33,678 bases of DNA, from positions 1 through 33,678 of the forward strand of contig JANPCX010000065.1 of NCBI GenBank assembly GCA_031431125.1, written 5' to 3'. Both the position numbers and the translations under genes were made by a program. Under the pieces are notes generated by a model. The model was given only the letters and a program-made list of their open reading frames with translations, was not told where the DNA came from and did not search any database. Source of the stretch: JANPCX01 sp031431125 (GTDB taxonomy: Bacteria > Pseudomonadota > Gammaproteobacteria > Burkholderiales > Burkholderiaceae_C). Position 1 is the first letter of the stretch. Each line of letters begins with the position of its first letter. Shown here one piece after another: positions 6,846-15,757 of this stretch.

Positions 6846-8435
6846 ATGACCACCTCGACCCTCGTTCTGCCCACCGGCATGCAAATCAATGCCCCCATCC
6901 TGCCGGGCTTTGAAACCATCCTCACCCTGCCCGCACTGGAACTCGTTGCCAAGCTGCACCGGGCTTTCGAGCCCCGCCGCCAACAGCTGCTGGCTGCACG
7001 TGTGGAGCGCACCAAACGTCTAGATGCCGGTGAGCGCCCCGACTTCCTGCCCGAAACCGCCCACATCCGCGCCGGCGATTGGAAAGTGGCGCCCATCCCC
7101 AAAGCCCTGCACTGCCGCCGTGTGGAAATCACCGGCCCGGTGGAAGCCAAGATGGTCATCAACGCCTTCAACTCAGGCGCTGACAGCTACATGACGGACT
7201 TTGAAGACAGCAACAGTCCCGTCTGGAGCAACCAAATCCAAGGCCAAATCAACCTCGGTCAGGCCATCCGCCGCACCTTGAAGCTGGAGTCCAAAGGCAA
7301 GGTTTACCAGCTCAACGACAAGATTGCCACCTTGCAGGTCCGCCCGCGCGGTTGGCACCTGGATGAGAAACACGTGACTGTCGACGGCCAGCGTGTGCAT
7401 GGCGGCATCTTCGACTTTGCCCTCTTCATGTTCCACAACGCCAAAGAGTTGATCGCGCGCGGCGCCGGCCCCTACTTCTACCTGCCCAAGATGGAAAGCC
7501 ACCTGGAGGCTCGTCTGTGGAACGACGTGTTCGTGATGACACAAAACGAACTCGCCCTGCCCCAAGGCACCATCAAAGCCACGGTGCTGATCGAAACCAT
7601 CTTGGCCGCGTTTGAGATGGACGAAATTTTGTACGAGCTGCGCGAGCACAGCGCCGGACTGAACGCCGGTCGCTGGGACTACATCTTCAGCTGCATCAAA
7701 AAATTCAAGGTCGACCGCAACTTCTGTTTGGCCGACCGCGCCAAGGTCACCATGACCGCGCCCTTCATGCGTGCCTATGCCCTGCTGCTGCTCAAAACTT
7801 GCCACAAACGCGGCGCGCCGGCGATTGGCGGCATGAGTGCGCTCATCCCGATCAAGAACGACCCCGAGAAAAACGCCATCGCCATGGGCGGCATCATTGC
7901 CGACAAAAAACGTGACGCCGTCGACGGCTACGACGGCGGTTGGGTGGCGCACCCCGGCCTGGTGGAACCCGCGATGAAGGAATTCATGGCTGTGCTCGGC
8001 GACCGCCAAAACCAGTTCGACAAGCAGCGCGACGACGTGCAAGTGTCTGCGTCCGACCTGCTGAACTTCCAGCCCGAAACACCGATTTCCGAGGCTGGCC
8101 TGCGCATGAACATCAACGTCGGCATCCACTACCTGGGTGCCTGGCTGGCGGGCAACGGCTGCGTGCCGATTCACAACCTGATGGAAGACGCGGCCACAGC
8201 AGAGATCAGCCGCAGCCAGGTGTGGCAGTGGATACGCTCACCCAAGGGCGTGCTCGAAGATGGCCGCAAAGTGACCGCAGACATGGTGCGCGCCCTGGTG
8301 CCCGAAGAACTGGCCAAGATCAAAGCGGGTGGCTTTGAGGGGCACTTTGACCGTGCGGCCGTCATCTTTGAACAGATGAGCACGCAGGATGCGTTTGCGG
8401 AATTCCTGACGCTACCGCTGTATGAAGAGATTTGA
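6846..8435 (+). CDS. aceB: Malate synthase A
   Basis: Condenses glyoxylate with acetyl-CoA to give malate, the second step of the glyoxylate shunt used for growth on acetate or fatty acids. At 529 residues the length is that of the A isoform. Diagnostic stretches are GLNAGRWDYIFS (near residue 275, the malate synthase signature), YDGGWVAHPGLV, and MEDAATAEISR, which contains the conserved acidic catalytic region. The ATG at 6846 has GGAG 8 bases upstream. It is divergent from a LysR gene that may regulate it and ends at a clear terminator. No isocitrate lyase gene lies in the window. Confidence 0.97.
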   Translation: MTTSTLVLPTGMQINAPILPGFETILTLPALELVAKLHRAFEPRRQQLLAARVERTKRLDAGERPDFLPETAHIRAGDWKVAPIPKALHCRRVEITGPVEAKMVINAFNSGADSYMTDFEDSNSPVWSNQIQGQINLGQAIRRTLKLESKGKVYQLNDKIATLQVRPRGWHLDEKHVTVDGQRVHGGIFDFALFMFHNAKELIARGAGPYFYLPKMESHLEARLWNDVFVMTQNELALPQGTIKATVLIETILAAFEMDEILYELREHSAGLNAGRWDYIFSCIKKFKVDRNFCLADRAKVTMTAPFMRAYALLLLKTCHKRGAPAIGGMSALIPIKNDPEKNAIAMGGIIADKKRDAVDGYDGGWVAHPGLVEPAMKEFMAVLGDRQNQFDKQRDDVQVSASDLLNFQPETPISEAGLRMNINVGIHYLGAWLAGNGCVPIHNLMEDAATAEISRSQVWQWIRSPKGVLEDGRKVTADMVRALVPEELAKIKAGGFEGHFDRAAVIFEQMSTQDAFAEFLTLPLYEEI

Positions 8436-8465
8436 TCGACTGACGCACCACATCGTTTGATCCAT

Positions 8466-8493
8466 CGGGCCGATTCTTCGGCCCGTATCTTTT
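8466..8493 (+). terminator. Rho-independent terminator after aceB
   Basis: The perfect 8-bp stem CGGGCCGA (8466-8473) pairs with TCGGCCCG (8478-8485) across the loop TTCT. TATCTTTT follows. It lies 30 bases after the aceB stop. Confidence 0.85.
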
Positions 8494-8583
8494 GGTGTGT
8501 GTGGTTGGATGTGTTTCGCAACGGGCTCAGGCAGCGACGCGGCACAATTCAGACGTTAAACCGCAAAGGCGATTCATCTGGCC

Positions 8584-9132
8584 ATGCCCACTGCCGTTCT
8601 TGTCATCGATGTTCAACAAGGCCTGTGCGAAGGGGAGGGTGCAGCGTTCGACTGCGCCGGAACGATAGCCAGGATCAACCAAGTCACGGCGAAGGCGCGG
8701 GCAGCCAACGTCATGGTGATCTTCATCCAGCACGAGTCCGCCGCCGGGTATCTGGAACATGGTTCGGCCGCTTGGCAGCTTGCGCCGGGGCTGCATGTGC
8801 ACACATCTGACATGAGGATCAGAAAAACAACGCCGGACGCTTTCCTCAAAACGGACCTGGAGTCGCTGCTTCAGAAAAGCGGCGTCACCACGCTGGTGGT
8901 CTGCGGCATGCACACCGAGTTCTGCGTCGATACCACCACCAGGCGGGCACTCTCACTCGGCTACCCGGTGTTGTTGGTCTCTGATGCGCACACGTCGGCA
9001 GGCAACGCCGCGCTTGGTCCACAACAAGTCATTGCCCATCACAACGCAACACTCACCAACATCTCCAGCTTCGGGCCGCGTGCGGTGGCTCTTTCTGCTG
9101 GCGATCTGGCCTTTGCGGAGAAGCCGGTTTGA
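8584..9132 (+). CDS. Isochorismatase-family cysteine hydrolase
   Basis: A 182-residue enzyme of the cysteine hydrolase superfamily, which includes isochorismatase, nicotinamidase, ureidoacrylate and carbamoylsarcosine amidohydrolases. The catalytic triad is visible: D9 in VLVIDVQQG, K81 in RIRKTTPDAF, and C114 in VCGMHTEFCVDTTTRRA. A substrate cannot be assigned; the G-M-H-T-E-F-C context is that of the general family. The end shares four bases with the TTG start of the flavoprotein gene (TTGA), so the two are likely co-translated. It is a cytosolic enzyme with no signal peptide. Confidence 0.9.
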   Translation: MPTAVLVIDVQQGLCEGEGAAFDCAGTIARINQVTAKARAANVMVIFIQHESAAGYLEHGSAAWQLAPGLHVHTSDMRIRKTTPDAFLKTDLESLLQKSGVTTLVVCGMHTEFCVDTTTRRALSLGYPVLLVSDAHTSAGNAALGPQQVIAHHNATLTNISSFGPRAVALSAGDLAFAEKPV

Positions 9133-10451
9133 ATCAGTGTTTGTCCTGCCTTCCCGCGAGCTGCGAGGTACTCATCATCGGCGCAGGCCCGGCTGGCAGT
9201 GCCGCTGCCCGCGTGCTTGCCTTGGCCGGATGGCAGGTGGTGCTGGTGGACCAGCACAGCTTTCCTCGCGACAAGGTGTGCGGCGATGGGCTGATTCCCG
9301 ATGCGCACAACGCACTGCGCCAGCTTGGGGTGTTGCACGAGGTGATGCTTGAGGCCAACCGCGCGGGCCATGTGGCTTGCATTGGGCCGCGTGGGGGTCG
9401 TGTGGATGTGCCGGGGCGCTTGGCGGTGCTGCCGCGCAAGCAACTCGACGACATCGTCTGCCGCGCGGCGGTGGCGGCGGGTGCACAGATGGTGGCACCC
9501 GCGCGATTTGTGGCTGCCATTGAAGAAGAGATCAACGGGCAGACGACGGTGGTGGGGGCACGCCTGCAAGGGGTGGGGGCACACAGCAACGAGTCGCGCG
9601 ACATTCGTGCGAACTGGGTGGTACTGGCCACGGGTGCGGTGCCACAAGCCTTGATCGCCTCGAACATGTGTGATCGGCGCACGCCCAGTGGCGTGGCGCT
9701 GCGTGGCTATGTCAAGAACGAGGCCATGGCCTCACGCATCACTGAATTGGAAGTGGTGTGGCACCCGAAACTGAAGCCGGGTTATGGCTGGGTGTTCCCT
9801 TGCGGCCATGGGGTGTTCAACATCGGCGTGGGCGTGGCCCACAGCCATGCCAAAGGGGGTCGCAGTGCTTGGTGGACCGGTTGGGGCCGCAAGAACATGG
9901 GGGAGGTCAACCTGCGCGAGATGTTGCAGACCTTCAAGCAGGTCTACCCGAAGGCAGCGGAGTTGGTGCGTGGCGGCCAGTGGCTGAAGGAGGCGCAGGG
10001 CTTAGAGCCTTGCGACGAAAAAGCCGCGCTCAAAGGCGCACCGCTGCGCTGCTCACTCGACGGTGCTCAGATGGCACGCCCAGGGCTATTGGTCACGGGC
10101 GAAGCGGCGGGCAGCACCTATGCCTTCACCGGCGAGGGCATAGGCAAGGCGCTGGAGACCGGCATCTTGGCTGCGCAGTTGTTGATCGATGCCAAATCGC
10201 AAGCTTGGAGCACGGCCCAGGTCGTGGCCACGTGGCCGCAGAAGCTGTTGGCCTTACGTCCCCGTTATGCCGTCTATGAAAAAGCGAACACGGTGAACGC
10301 TCACCCGTGGTTGGTGGACTTGCTGGTGTGGAGTGCCAAACGCAGCCCGCGCCGTTTGCAGCGCATGAGCGGTGTGCTGGAAGAAACGCACCTGCCCAGC
10401 AACTTGGTCAACCTCAAGAGCTGGATGCGCTTGCTGTTTGAGCGCGGTTGA
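9129..10451 (+). CDS. Geranylgeranyl-reductase-family FAD-dependent oxidoreductase
   Basis: A 440-residue flavoprotein. The Rossmann FAD motif is GAGPAGSAAA (from residue 18), followed by VVLVDQHSFPRDKVCGDGL with the CGDG element typical of geranylgeranyl reductases and related lipid or tetrapyrrole side-chain reductases. YGWVFPCGHGVFNIGVG and LLVTGEAAGSTYAFTGEGIGKALETG (the second FAD contact) also match the family. The start is a TTG at 9129 with GGAG 8 bases upstream, overlapping the previous stop. The C-terminal part is consistent with a lipid-substrate domain. The substrate is unknown; without photosynthesis genes nearby, chlorophyll synthesis is not implied. The gene converges on an SRPBCC gene 7 bases away. 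Confidence 0.88.
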   Translation: MNQCLSCLPASCEVLIIGAGPAGSAAARVLALAGWQVVLVDQHSFPRDKVCGDGLIPDAHNALRQLGVLHEVMLEANRAGHVACIGPRGGRVDVPGRLAVLPRKQLDDIVCRAAVAAGAQMVAPARFVAAIEEEINGQTTVVGARLQGVGAHSNESRDIRANWVVLATGAVPQALIASNMCDRRTPSGVALRGYVKNEAMASRITELEVVWHPKLKPGYGWVFPCGHGVFNIGVGVAHSHAKGGRSAWWTGWGRKNMGEVNLREMLQTFKQVYPKAAELVRGGQWLKEAQGLEPCDEKAALKGAPLRCSLDGAQMARPGLLVTGEAAGSTYAFTGEGIGKALETGILAAQLLIDAKSQAWSTAQVVATWPQKLLALRPRYAVYEKANTVNAHPWLVDLLVWSAKRSPRRLQRMSGVLEETHLPSNLVNLKSWMRLLFERG

Positions 10452-10458
10452 AAGCGCT

Positions 10459-10986
10459 TTATTTTTCAGCCAAGGCCTTGAGGTTCTTCAGCCCCGCCTC
10501 GTAGTCTGGCCCCACCATGCTGTCCATGCTGACGAAGACCTGCATCAGCTTGGACACAAAGTTGTTCTTGCCTTCGAGTGACCACGTCACTTGCGTCCCG
10601 CTGCCTTGCGGTTTTAAGTTGAAGGCCGATGTATTACGCGCGGCAAAGGGTTCGATGAAGTCCAGTTGAATCACGAGTTTGTTGGGCGCCGTTGATTCGG
10701 TGATGAGCATGCGGCCCGTGCCCACCTCGCTGTTGCCTTGCCAGTCGTAATTCGCGCCGACACCCGCCGAAGGACTGCTCAGTTTTCGTTTCATGGCCGC
10801 GTCTTTTTTCTCCCAAGGCGACCAAGCGCCCCACTGACCCAAGTCGTTGAGCATGGGGAATACTTTCTCGGCGGGGGCGTTGATGACGATGTTTCGTTCC
10901 ATGCGGAAGTCATCAGGCCGCGTGGCGGCTGCAACCACCAAGGCAAGGATCAACACACCGAGAATCAGAACAATTTTTTTCAACAT
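10459..10986 (-). CDS. Membrane-anchored SRPBCC (START-like) family protein
   Basis: A 175-residue protein with an N-terminal hydrophobic segment (KKIVLILGVLILALVVAAA, about residues 3-22) that is a signal anchor or signal peptide. It is followed by a polyketide-cyclase/SRPBCC fold: ERNIVINAPAEKVFPMLNDLGQWGAWSPW at the start, and TQVTWSLEGKNNF with a C-terminal helix at the end. These folds bind hydrophobic ligands in a deep cavity. GGAG lies 7 bases before the ATG. It is on the same strand as, and 113 bases after, the PstS-OmpA gene. The ligand is unknown. Confidence 0.85.
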   Translation of the reverse strand: MLKKIVLILGVLILALVVAAATRPDDFRMERNIVINAPAEKVFPMLNDLGQWGAWSPWEKKDAAMKRKLSSPSAGVGANYDWQGNSEVGTGRMLITESTAPNKLVIQLDFIEPFAARNTSAFNLKPQGSGTQVTWSLEGKNNFVSKLMQVFVSMDSMVGPDYEAGLKNLKALAEK

Positions 10987-11104
10987 GCTGGGTCTCCGTT
11001 TGAGTGCGCGTGCATGCGCGGTTTGTGGGCCGGCTGCAGTTTTAGCAGAAGCGCGACAAACTCAACTACGGCAAGCCGGCCGGTACGTTCTGCAGCGCGT
11101 TATT

Positions 11105-12892
11105 TCACCCACACCTCGACGCGCCGGTTTTTGTTGCGTCCCAACTCGTCGTTGTTGGACGCCACAGGGAGTGCGCCACCCAAACCCAGCACTTGGTTGG
11201 GGTGACGCCAGAAGCACGCAACAAATTCGCGACGTTGTCGGCACGCGCTTTGGACAATGCCGCGTTTTGCTGCGCCGATCCAAGAGCATCCGTGAAACCC
11301 AAGAGCGATACGTTTTGGTTGGGGTGGCGTGACAGATGGCTAACCAAACGGCCCACGTCGCGCGTGGCTTTGCTGTCCAGCTCGTCCGAGCCGGAACGGA
11401 ATCGAAACGCGAAGGACAAACGCTGGCCCTGTGAGGCGAGCAGTGCGTATTCTTTAGGCGCATAGGCGGGAGGTTGAACAGTCTCGGCCGAGATCAGCTG
11501 CGGCACAAAACCCGTTTGCCGCACCACGTTTTGTCCAGCGTCGCTATGCACAAACTCGATGAAGTCCTTGGCTTGCGGGTTGAGTTGTTGCGCGGGGGTG
11601 TACAGAAACAAGCGTCGGGACAGCGGGTAGTCTTCGGTGGAGACGGTGAAGAAGGTGGGCAAAAACGCAGCAGTCGTTGCGGCTTCTGCCACCGGCACCG
11701 CTCGGGCTTGACGCACATAGGGCAGGCCAATGAAACCAATCGCGCCAAGGTCGGACGACACTTGATCGGACAGCTCGTTGCTGGACTCATAACGTGCCGC
11801 GCTGCCAGTCAGGCCTTGTTTCTGACGATCCAGCACCAGCGACTTGAACGTGTCCCAGGTGCCCGATTTGGCGTCACGCGCATGCAGCGTGACGGGGCGG
11901 TTCTCGCCGCCCAGTTGCTGCCAGTTCAAAACCTGGCCCGAGAAAATGCTGGCCACTTGTTCGACGGTGAGTTTTTGAATCTTGTTGCTGGGGTGAACAA
12001 TGATGGCCAAGCCGTCCAGACCAATCACATGCTCGGCACCTGGCAGGCGCATGTCTCCGAACAGCGGCGTGAGGCTTTGATTCTCAAGGTCTTTGATGGG
12101 TCTGGATGACATACCGATGTCAGCGATGCCCTCCTTCAGTCCCGTGTAGGCCGTGCCGCTGCCGTGGGCATGAACCTCAATGCCTTGCAGGGGTGCTGCA
12201 GACCCCGCGCGGAAGGTGAACACTTTCTCCAAGGCCTTGTCGCTTCGCACCTCACCGGCTTCACTGTTCTTGCTTCGCAAATACGCTTGCACCAAAGCTG
12301 GTGCCAAAGCATCGCCGATGGTGTTGGAGCCGTGCATGCGAAACGCCACTTGCGCTTGGGCCAGGGGCAACACGGGTGAGGCGGATGCCTGTTGGTCTGG
12401 GGGCATGGTGGTGCCGGCCAGTTTGGGCCCACTTTGTTGCCACCAAACTACCGCTCCCAGCAGCACAAGCAGCAGGGAAGCCCAAAGCCAAACACGGGGG
12501 CTTGTCCATGCGACAGCACGGTGTTTGGATTCCTTGGGCAGGTCCTCAAGAAACTCCATGGGTCGGGTCACCACTTTGAGCCGCTCGCCCTCGTTTGTCA
12601 TGTGCTCATGGATGTCGTCCAGTGCATCCAACGCAGCCTTCAGCCGGGCATGCCAACCTGCCACCAGCTCGTCGTCACTCATGGACAGTGCTGTCAACAG
12701 GTCGTTGCGGTAGGGCAGATCAAAACGCAGGCGGTCGGGTTCGTGGGCAAAAAAGGCCAACTGCGGTTGTTCGTCGCAGGCCCGCTTGAAACGGCGCAAG
12801 GTACCCAAATGGCGCAGCTCCTGAGCGTGCAGCGACAGGGTGTCTGCCATGGTGGGCTTGGGCGCCAGTGCCAGGTTGCTTTTTGGGTTCAT
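11105..12892 (-). CDS. Membrane-anchored PstS-like substrate-binding protein with OmpA domain (frameshifted 3' end)
   Basis: A composite envelope protein of about 595 residues. A cytosolic N-terminal region (about 1-130, unrecognised) is followed by one membrane helix (about 133-152) and a PstS-like phosphate-binding fold (MHGSNTIGDALAPALVQAYL, AHGSGTAYTGLKEGIADIGMSSR, HARDAKSGTWDTFKSLVL, GAIGFIGLPYV). A C-terminal OmpA peptidoglycan-binding domain comes last (FRFRSGSDELDSKA, LLGFTDALGSAQQNAALSKARADNVANLL). After residue GVTPTK the frame turns to nonsense and stops at 11105. In the next frame the expected OmpA ending is intact (VLGLGGALPVASNNDELGRN, KNRRVEVWVK) with a stop at 11100. One base appears to be missing near the G-run at 11199-11202. 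The start is uncertain: ATG 12892 or 12850. It follows the hybrid kinase gene by 107 bases on the same strand. Confidence 0.85.
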   Translation of the reverse strand: MNPKSNLALAPKPTMADTLSLHAQELRHLGTLRRFKRACDEQPQLAFFAHEPDRLRFDLPYRNDLLTALSMSDDELVAGWHARLKAALDALDDIHEHMTNEGERLKVVTRPMEFLEDLPKESKHRAVAWTSPRVWLWASLLLVLLGAVVWWQQSGPKLAGTTMPPDQQASASPVLPLAQAQVAFRMHGSNTIGDALAPALVQAYLRSKNSEAGEVRSDKALEKVFTFRAGSAAPLQGIEVHAHGSGTAYTGLKEGIADIGMSSRPIKDLENQSLTPLFGDMRLPGAEHVIGLDGLAIIVHPSNKIQKLTVEQVASIFSGQVLNWQQLGGENRPVTLHARDAKSGTWDTFKSLVLDRQKQGLTGSAARYESSNELSDQVSSDLGAIGFIGLPYVRQARAVPVAEAATTAAFLPTFFTVSTEDYPLSRRLFLYTPAQQLNPQAKDFIEFVHSDAGQNVVRQTGFVPQLISAETVQPPAYAPKEYALLASQGQRLSFAFRFRSGSDELDSKATRDVGRLVSHLSRHPNQNVSLLGFTDALGSAQQNAALSKARADNVANLLRASGVTPTKCWVWVAHSLWRPTTTSWDATKTGASRCG

Positions 12893-12999
12893 GGGGGGTG
12901 CATAGACGGAAACAAGTTGTATGCAACTGTGCTGCATGGTCATGACAACGTCATGAAACCTTGTCCATCCGCACCGCAGCACCAGAGGGTGTCAACGAC

Positions 13000-15588
13000 T
13001 CAAGAAGAGGTGGCGGCTATCGACTCTTCGTTTGCGCCACCGAGGTCTTGCGCCGCCGACTGGCCATCGCTTTGCTTGCGGCAGCGTGCTTTGAGCACGC
13101 GTACCAACGTTTGCTGCAAACGTTGGTTGTCGATGGGTTTGGTGAGGAAATCGTTCATGCCAGCATCAAGCGCATCTTCGCGTTCAGACACCAAAGCCGC
13201 TGCGGTCAGGGCAATGATGGGCAGGGATTCTGCGCTGTAGCGCTGGCGCAATTGGCGCGCGGCTTCGTGGCCACTCATGGAGGGCATCTGCACATCCATG
13301 AGCACGGCATCGGGACCACAGCCTAGGGCGAACGCGTCATCTACCGCTTGCACCGCCAGGTGACCGTCTTCGGCCTGGGTGACTTCAACCCCCCATTGCT
13401 CCAACAGTGCCACACCAATCATCATGTTGACGGGGTTGTCTTCGACCAGCAACACACGTGCACCGCGCAGGCTGTCGGTGTCTTCTAAGCTGATGTCCAC
13501 CACCTGGGGGGCACTTTGCGCGGGCGGCAAACTGAGCTCGGCCCAAAAACTGCTGCCTTCACCGGGGCGGCTGGTGACGCCCACGCGGCCTTGCATCAGG
13601 CTGGCCAACTCGCGGCAAATCGACAGCCCCAAACCGGTGCCACCATAACGGCGCGTGGTGGACTCATCGGCCTGGGTAAAAGGTGAGAAGAGACGGGACT
13701 GAGTCGCCGGGTCGATGCCGGGGCCGGTGTCGGTGACGGTGAGTTGAACCAATCCGGCGTCGGTCATTCGCGCATCCAACTGCACCCAACCTTCTTGGGT
13801 GAACTTGAGCGCGTTGTTGATGTAGTTGCTCAGAATCTGGCGCACCCGGACCGGATCTCCCGACACGGTGGTGGGCACAGCAGCGTCAATGCGTAACTCA
13901 AAACGCAGGCCCTTGGCGTCGGCCAAGGGCTCGTAGCTGCGCTGCACATTCACCAGTTCGTCGTAGAGACTGAACACGGTGGTGTCTAAGCTGAGCTTGC
14001 CCGCTTCAATTTTGGACAGGTCCAGCACGTCGGTGATGATGTGTGAGAGGCCTTCTGCGCTGTCAAGAATTTGCTCCAAGTAACGCTGGCGGCGCGCCTC
14101 GTCCAAGCCGGGGGCCTGGGCCAAGCGGGCCAGGCCCAAGAGGCCATGCAAGGGCGTGCGCACCTCGTGGCTGGTATTGGCCAAGAAAGCGGTTTTGGCG
14201 CGGTTGGCGGCCTCGGCCGCATCACGTGCCGCCGCCAAGGCGCTGGTCATTTGCTGATGTGCGGTGTTGTCGAAATAGAGCGACAGCGTGGCAGCGCCTT
14301 GCGGTGTTTCTACCCGCGTGGCCGTGACCTGGGCCAAGATGCGCTGGCCGCGGCGCGATCGCATGCAAAAGTCCGTCACCGGAAGGCTTTCACCAGGCGC
14401 GCCTGCGTCGAGCGCTGCCACACGCGCCAAGACCTTGGGCGCTCTCGCATTGGCGCTGGGCTGTGCACCCGCACCGCTGGAGCCGGGGGGTGCTTGGATC
14501 GGCCCTTCTTCGTCCACTTCCAGCAAGTTGAACCCCAGCATTTCTCGCGGCGCGTCAAAACCAAACATATGGGCCGCAGCCGCATTGGCTTCCAACACCA
14601 GGCCGCGCCGGTGCAATACCAAGGGGGTGGGCGAGCGCGCAAACAGTTCGCGATAGCGGGCTTCGCTGGCGGCCACAGCCATTTGGGCCGACACCTCGTG
14701 GGTCACATCACGGCCGATGCCGCGGTAGCCTTGAAAGACACGGCGCTCATCAAAATGCGGCTCGCCGCTCAAACTCACAAAGTGCACCTGGCCGCTTTCG
14801 TCGCGGCGTTTGGCGATCAAACGGGCGAAGGGTTTGCGCGCCTGCAGTTGCGCGCGGTGCGCATCCATTTGTTCAGGCGTGAGGCCGAACTCGACAATGT
14901 CCCACGGTGCTTCGCCCACACGGTGCGCCAGGGCCAACAAAGAGCCTTGCCCGGTTTTCTCCGAGACATAGGTGTAGCGGTAAAAAGCATCTTGTTCCCA
15001 GTACCAGTCCACCGCAATGCGCAACATGGCACGAAACCGCTGCTCGCGGCGGCGCGCATCCAGCAGCACCTGTTGCACCGCATGGTGCAACACCATACCC
15101 GCACCCAGGCCCGCAGCCAGCCACCCCAATACCGTGAACAAACGCAACAGGATGGAGACATTGGGACGGTAGGCCGCACCAATGATCAAGCCGTGCAGTT
15201 CAGCAAAGTACAAGCCCAGCACCAGGGCAACGGTGGCCACCGTCAAGCCCCAACCCATGCGTGATCCGCCCACAGCAGCCACACCGCAGAGCAGCAGGCC
15301 CGCGTAAGCCAAAGCAGGCGTGTGTATGCCTTCTCCCAACAACACAGCCACGGCGCCCAACACCACCAAGGCGGAGATTGCAGCGCCGCCCACAGCCAAG
15401 CGCAAATTCACCGTCGGGGATCGCCAAGCTGCAAGCAACAGCAGCAGCATCAACGCGCCGCAGGCACCTGCACTGGCCCAATGCGCCGGATCATTCAGGG
15501 ACAGTGCCGACGCGGCGTAGACGATGGCACCGCACGCAGCACTGGCCGCGCCTACTGCGAACAGCAGGCGCAGGCTCAGGCGATTCAT
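13000..15588 (-). CDS. Hybrid sensor histidine kinase/response regulator
   Basis: An inner-membrane signalling protein of 862 residues. About six N-terminal membrane segments (first roughly 170 residues) are followed by two PAS-type regions (FRAMLRIAVDWYWEQDAFYRYTYVS ... and ARYRELFARSPTPLVLHRRGLVLEANAAA). The HisKA domain has phospho-acceptor H474 in NTSHEVRTPLHG. The HATPase domain contains N-box NYINNALKFT, TDTGPGI and GTGLGLSI. A receiver domain at the C-terminus has LLVEDNPVN and phospho-acceptor D765 in LMDVQMP, plus conserved K in TKPI. The ATG at 15588 puts the first membrane helix at the N-terminus; a TTG at 15636 would add 16 residues. No cognate output regulator is adjacent. The downstream PstS-OmpA protein may supply periplasmic ligand information. 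Confidence 0.93.
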   Translation of the reverse strand: MNRLSLRLLFAVGAASAACGAIVYAASALSLNDPAHWASAGACGALMLLLLLAAWRSPTVNLRLAVGGAAISALVVLGAVAVLLGEGIHTPALAYAGLLLCGVAAVGGSRMGWGLTVATVALVLGLYFAELHGLIIGAAYRPNVSILLRLFTVLGWLAAGLGAGMVLHHAVQQVLLDARRREQRFRAMLRIAVDWYWEQDAFYRYTYVSEKTGQGSLLALAHRVGEAPWDIVEFGLTPEQMDAHRAQLQARKPFARLIAKRRDESGQVHFVSLSGEPHFDERRVFQGYRGIGRDVTHEVSAQMAVAASEARYRELFARSPTPLVLHRRGLVLEANAAAAHMFGFDAPREMLGFNLLEVDEEGPIQAPPGSSGAGAQPSANARAPKVLARVAALDAGAPGESLPVTDFCMRSRRGQRILAQVTATRVETPQGAATLSLYFDNTAHQQMTSALAAARDAAEAANRAKTAFLANTSHEVRTPLHGLLGLARLAQAPGLDEARRQRYLEQILDSAEGLSHIITDVLDLSKIEAGKLSLDTTVFSLYDELVNVQRSYEPLADAKGLRFELRIDAAVPTTVSGDPVRVRQILSNYINNALKFTQEGWVQLDARMTDAGLVQLTVTDTGPGIDPATQSRLFSPFTQADESTTRRYGGTGLGLSICRELASLMQGRVGVTSRPGEGSSFWAELSLPPAQSAPQVVDISLEDTDSLRGARVLLVEDNPVNMMIGVALLEQWGVEVTQAEDGHLAVQAVDDAFALGCGPDAVLMDVQMPSMSGHEAARQLRQRYSAESLPIIALTAAALVSEREDALDAGMNDFLTKPIDNQRLQQTLVRVLKARCRKQSDGQSAAQDLGGANEESIAATSS

Positions 15589-15730
15589 CTGCTTCAGAGC
15601 AGCGTGGTCAGCAGCGGCGCGTATGGGGGGGTTCAAAACTGTGGCAACGTGAAATACAAAGCCATAGTTTTCCAGAGATCAAACCGATCGACGACAGGGC
15701 AAGCCTAAGAAACGACACCGCGCGAGCAAT

Positions 15731-15745
15731 ATCACCGCCAGTGAT
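15731..15745. promoter_or_regulatory. Operator-like palindrome upstream of the hybrid kinase gene
   Basis: ATCAC-CGCCA-GTGAT is a dyad with perfect 5-bp arms. It lies in the 169-bp gap between the pyrF stop (15758) and the kinase start (15588). It also resembles phage lambda-type operator half-sites, probably by convergence. It could bind a helix-turn-helix regulator of the kinase operon. There is no experimental or contextual proof. Confidence 0.3.
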
Positions 15746-15757
15746 CGCACACTGCTC

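Noticed and set aside
7173..8174. Minus-strand frame of 333 codons antisense to aceB
   Set aside because: It lies wholly inside the malate synthase gene and has shadow-type composition without any motif.
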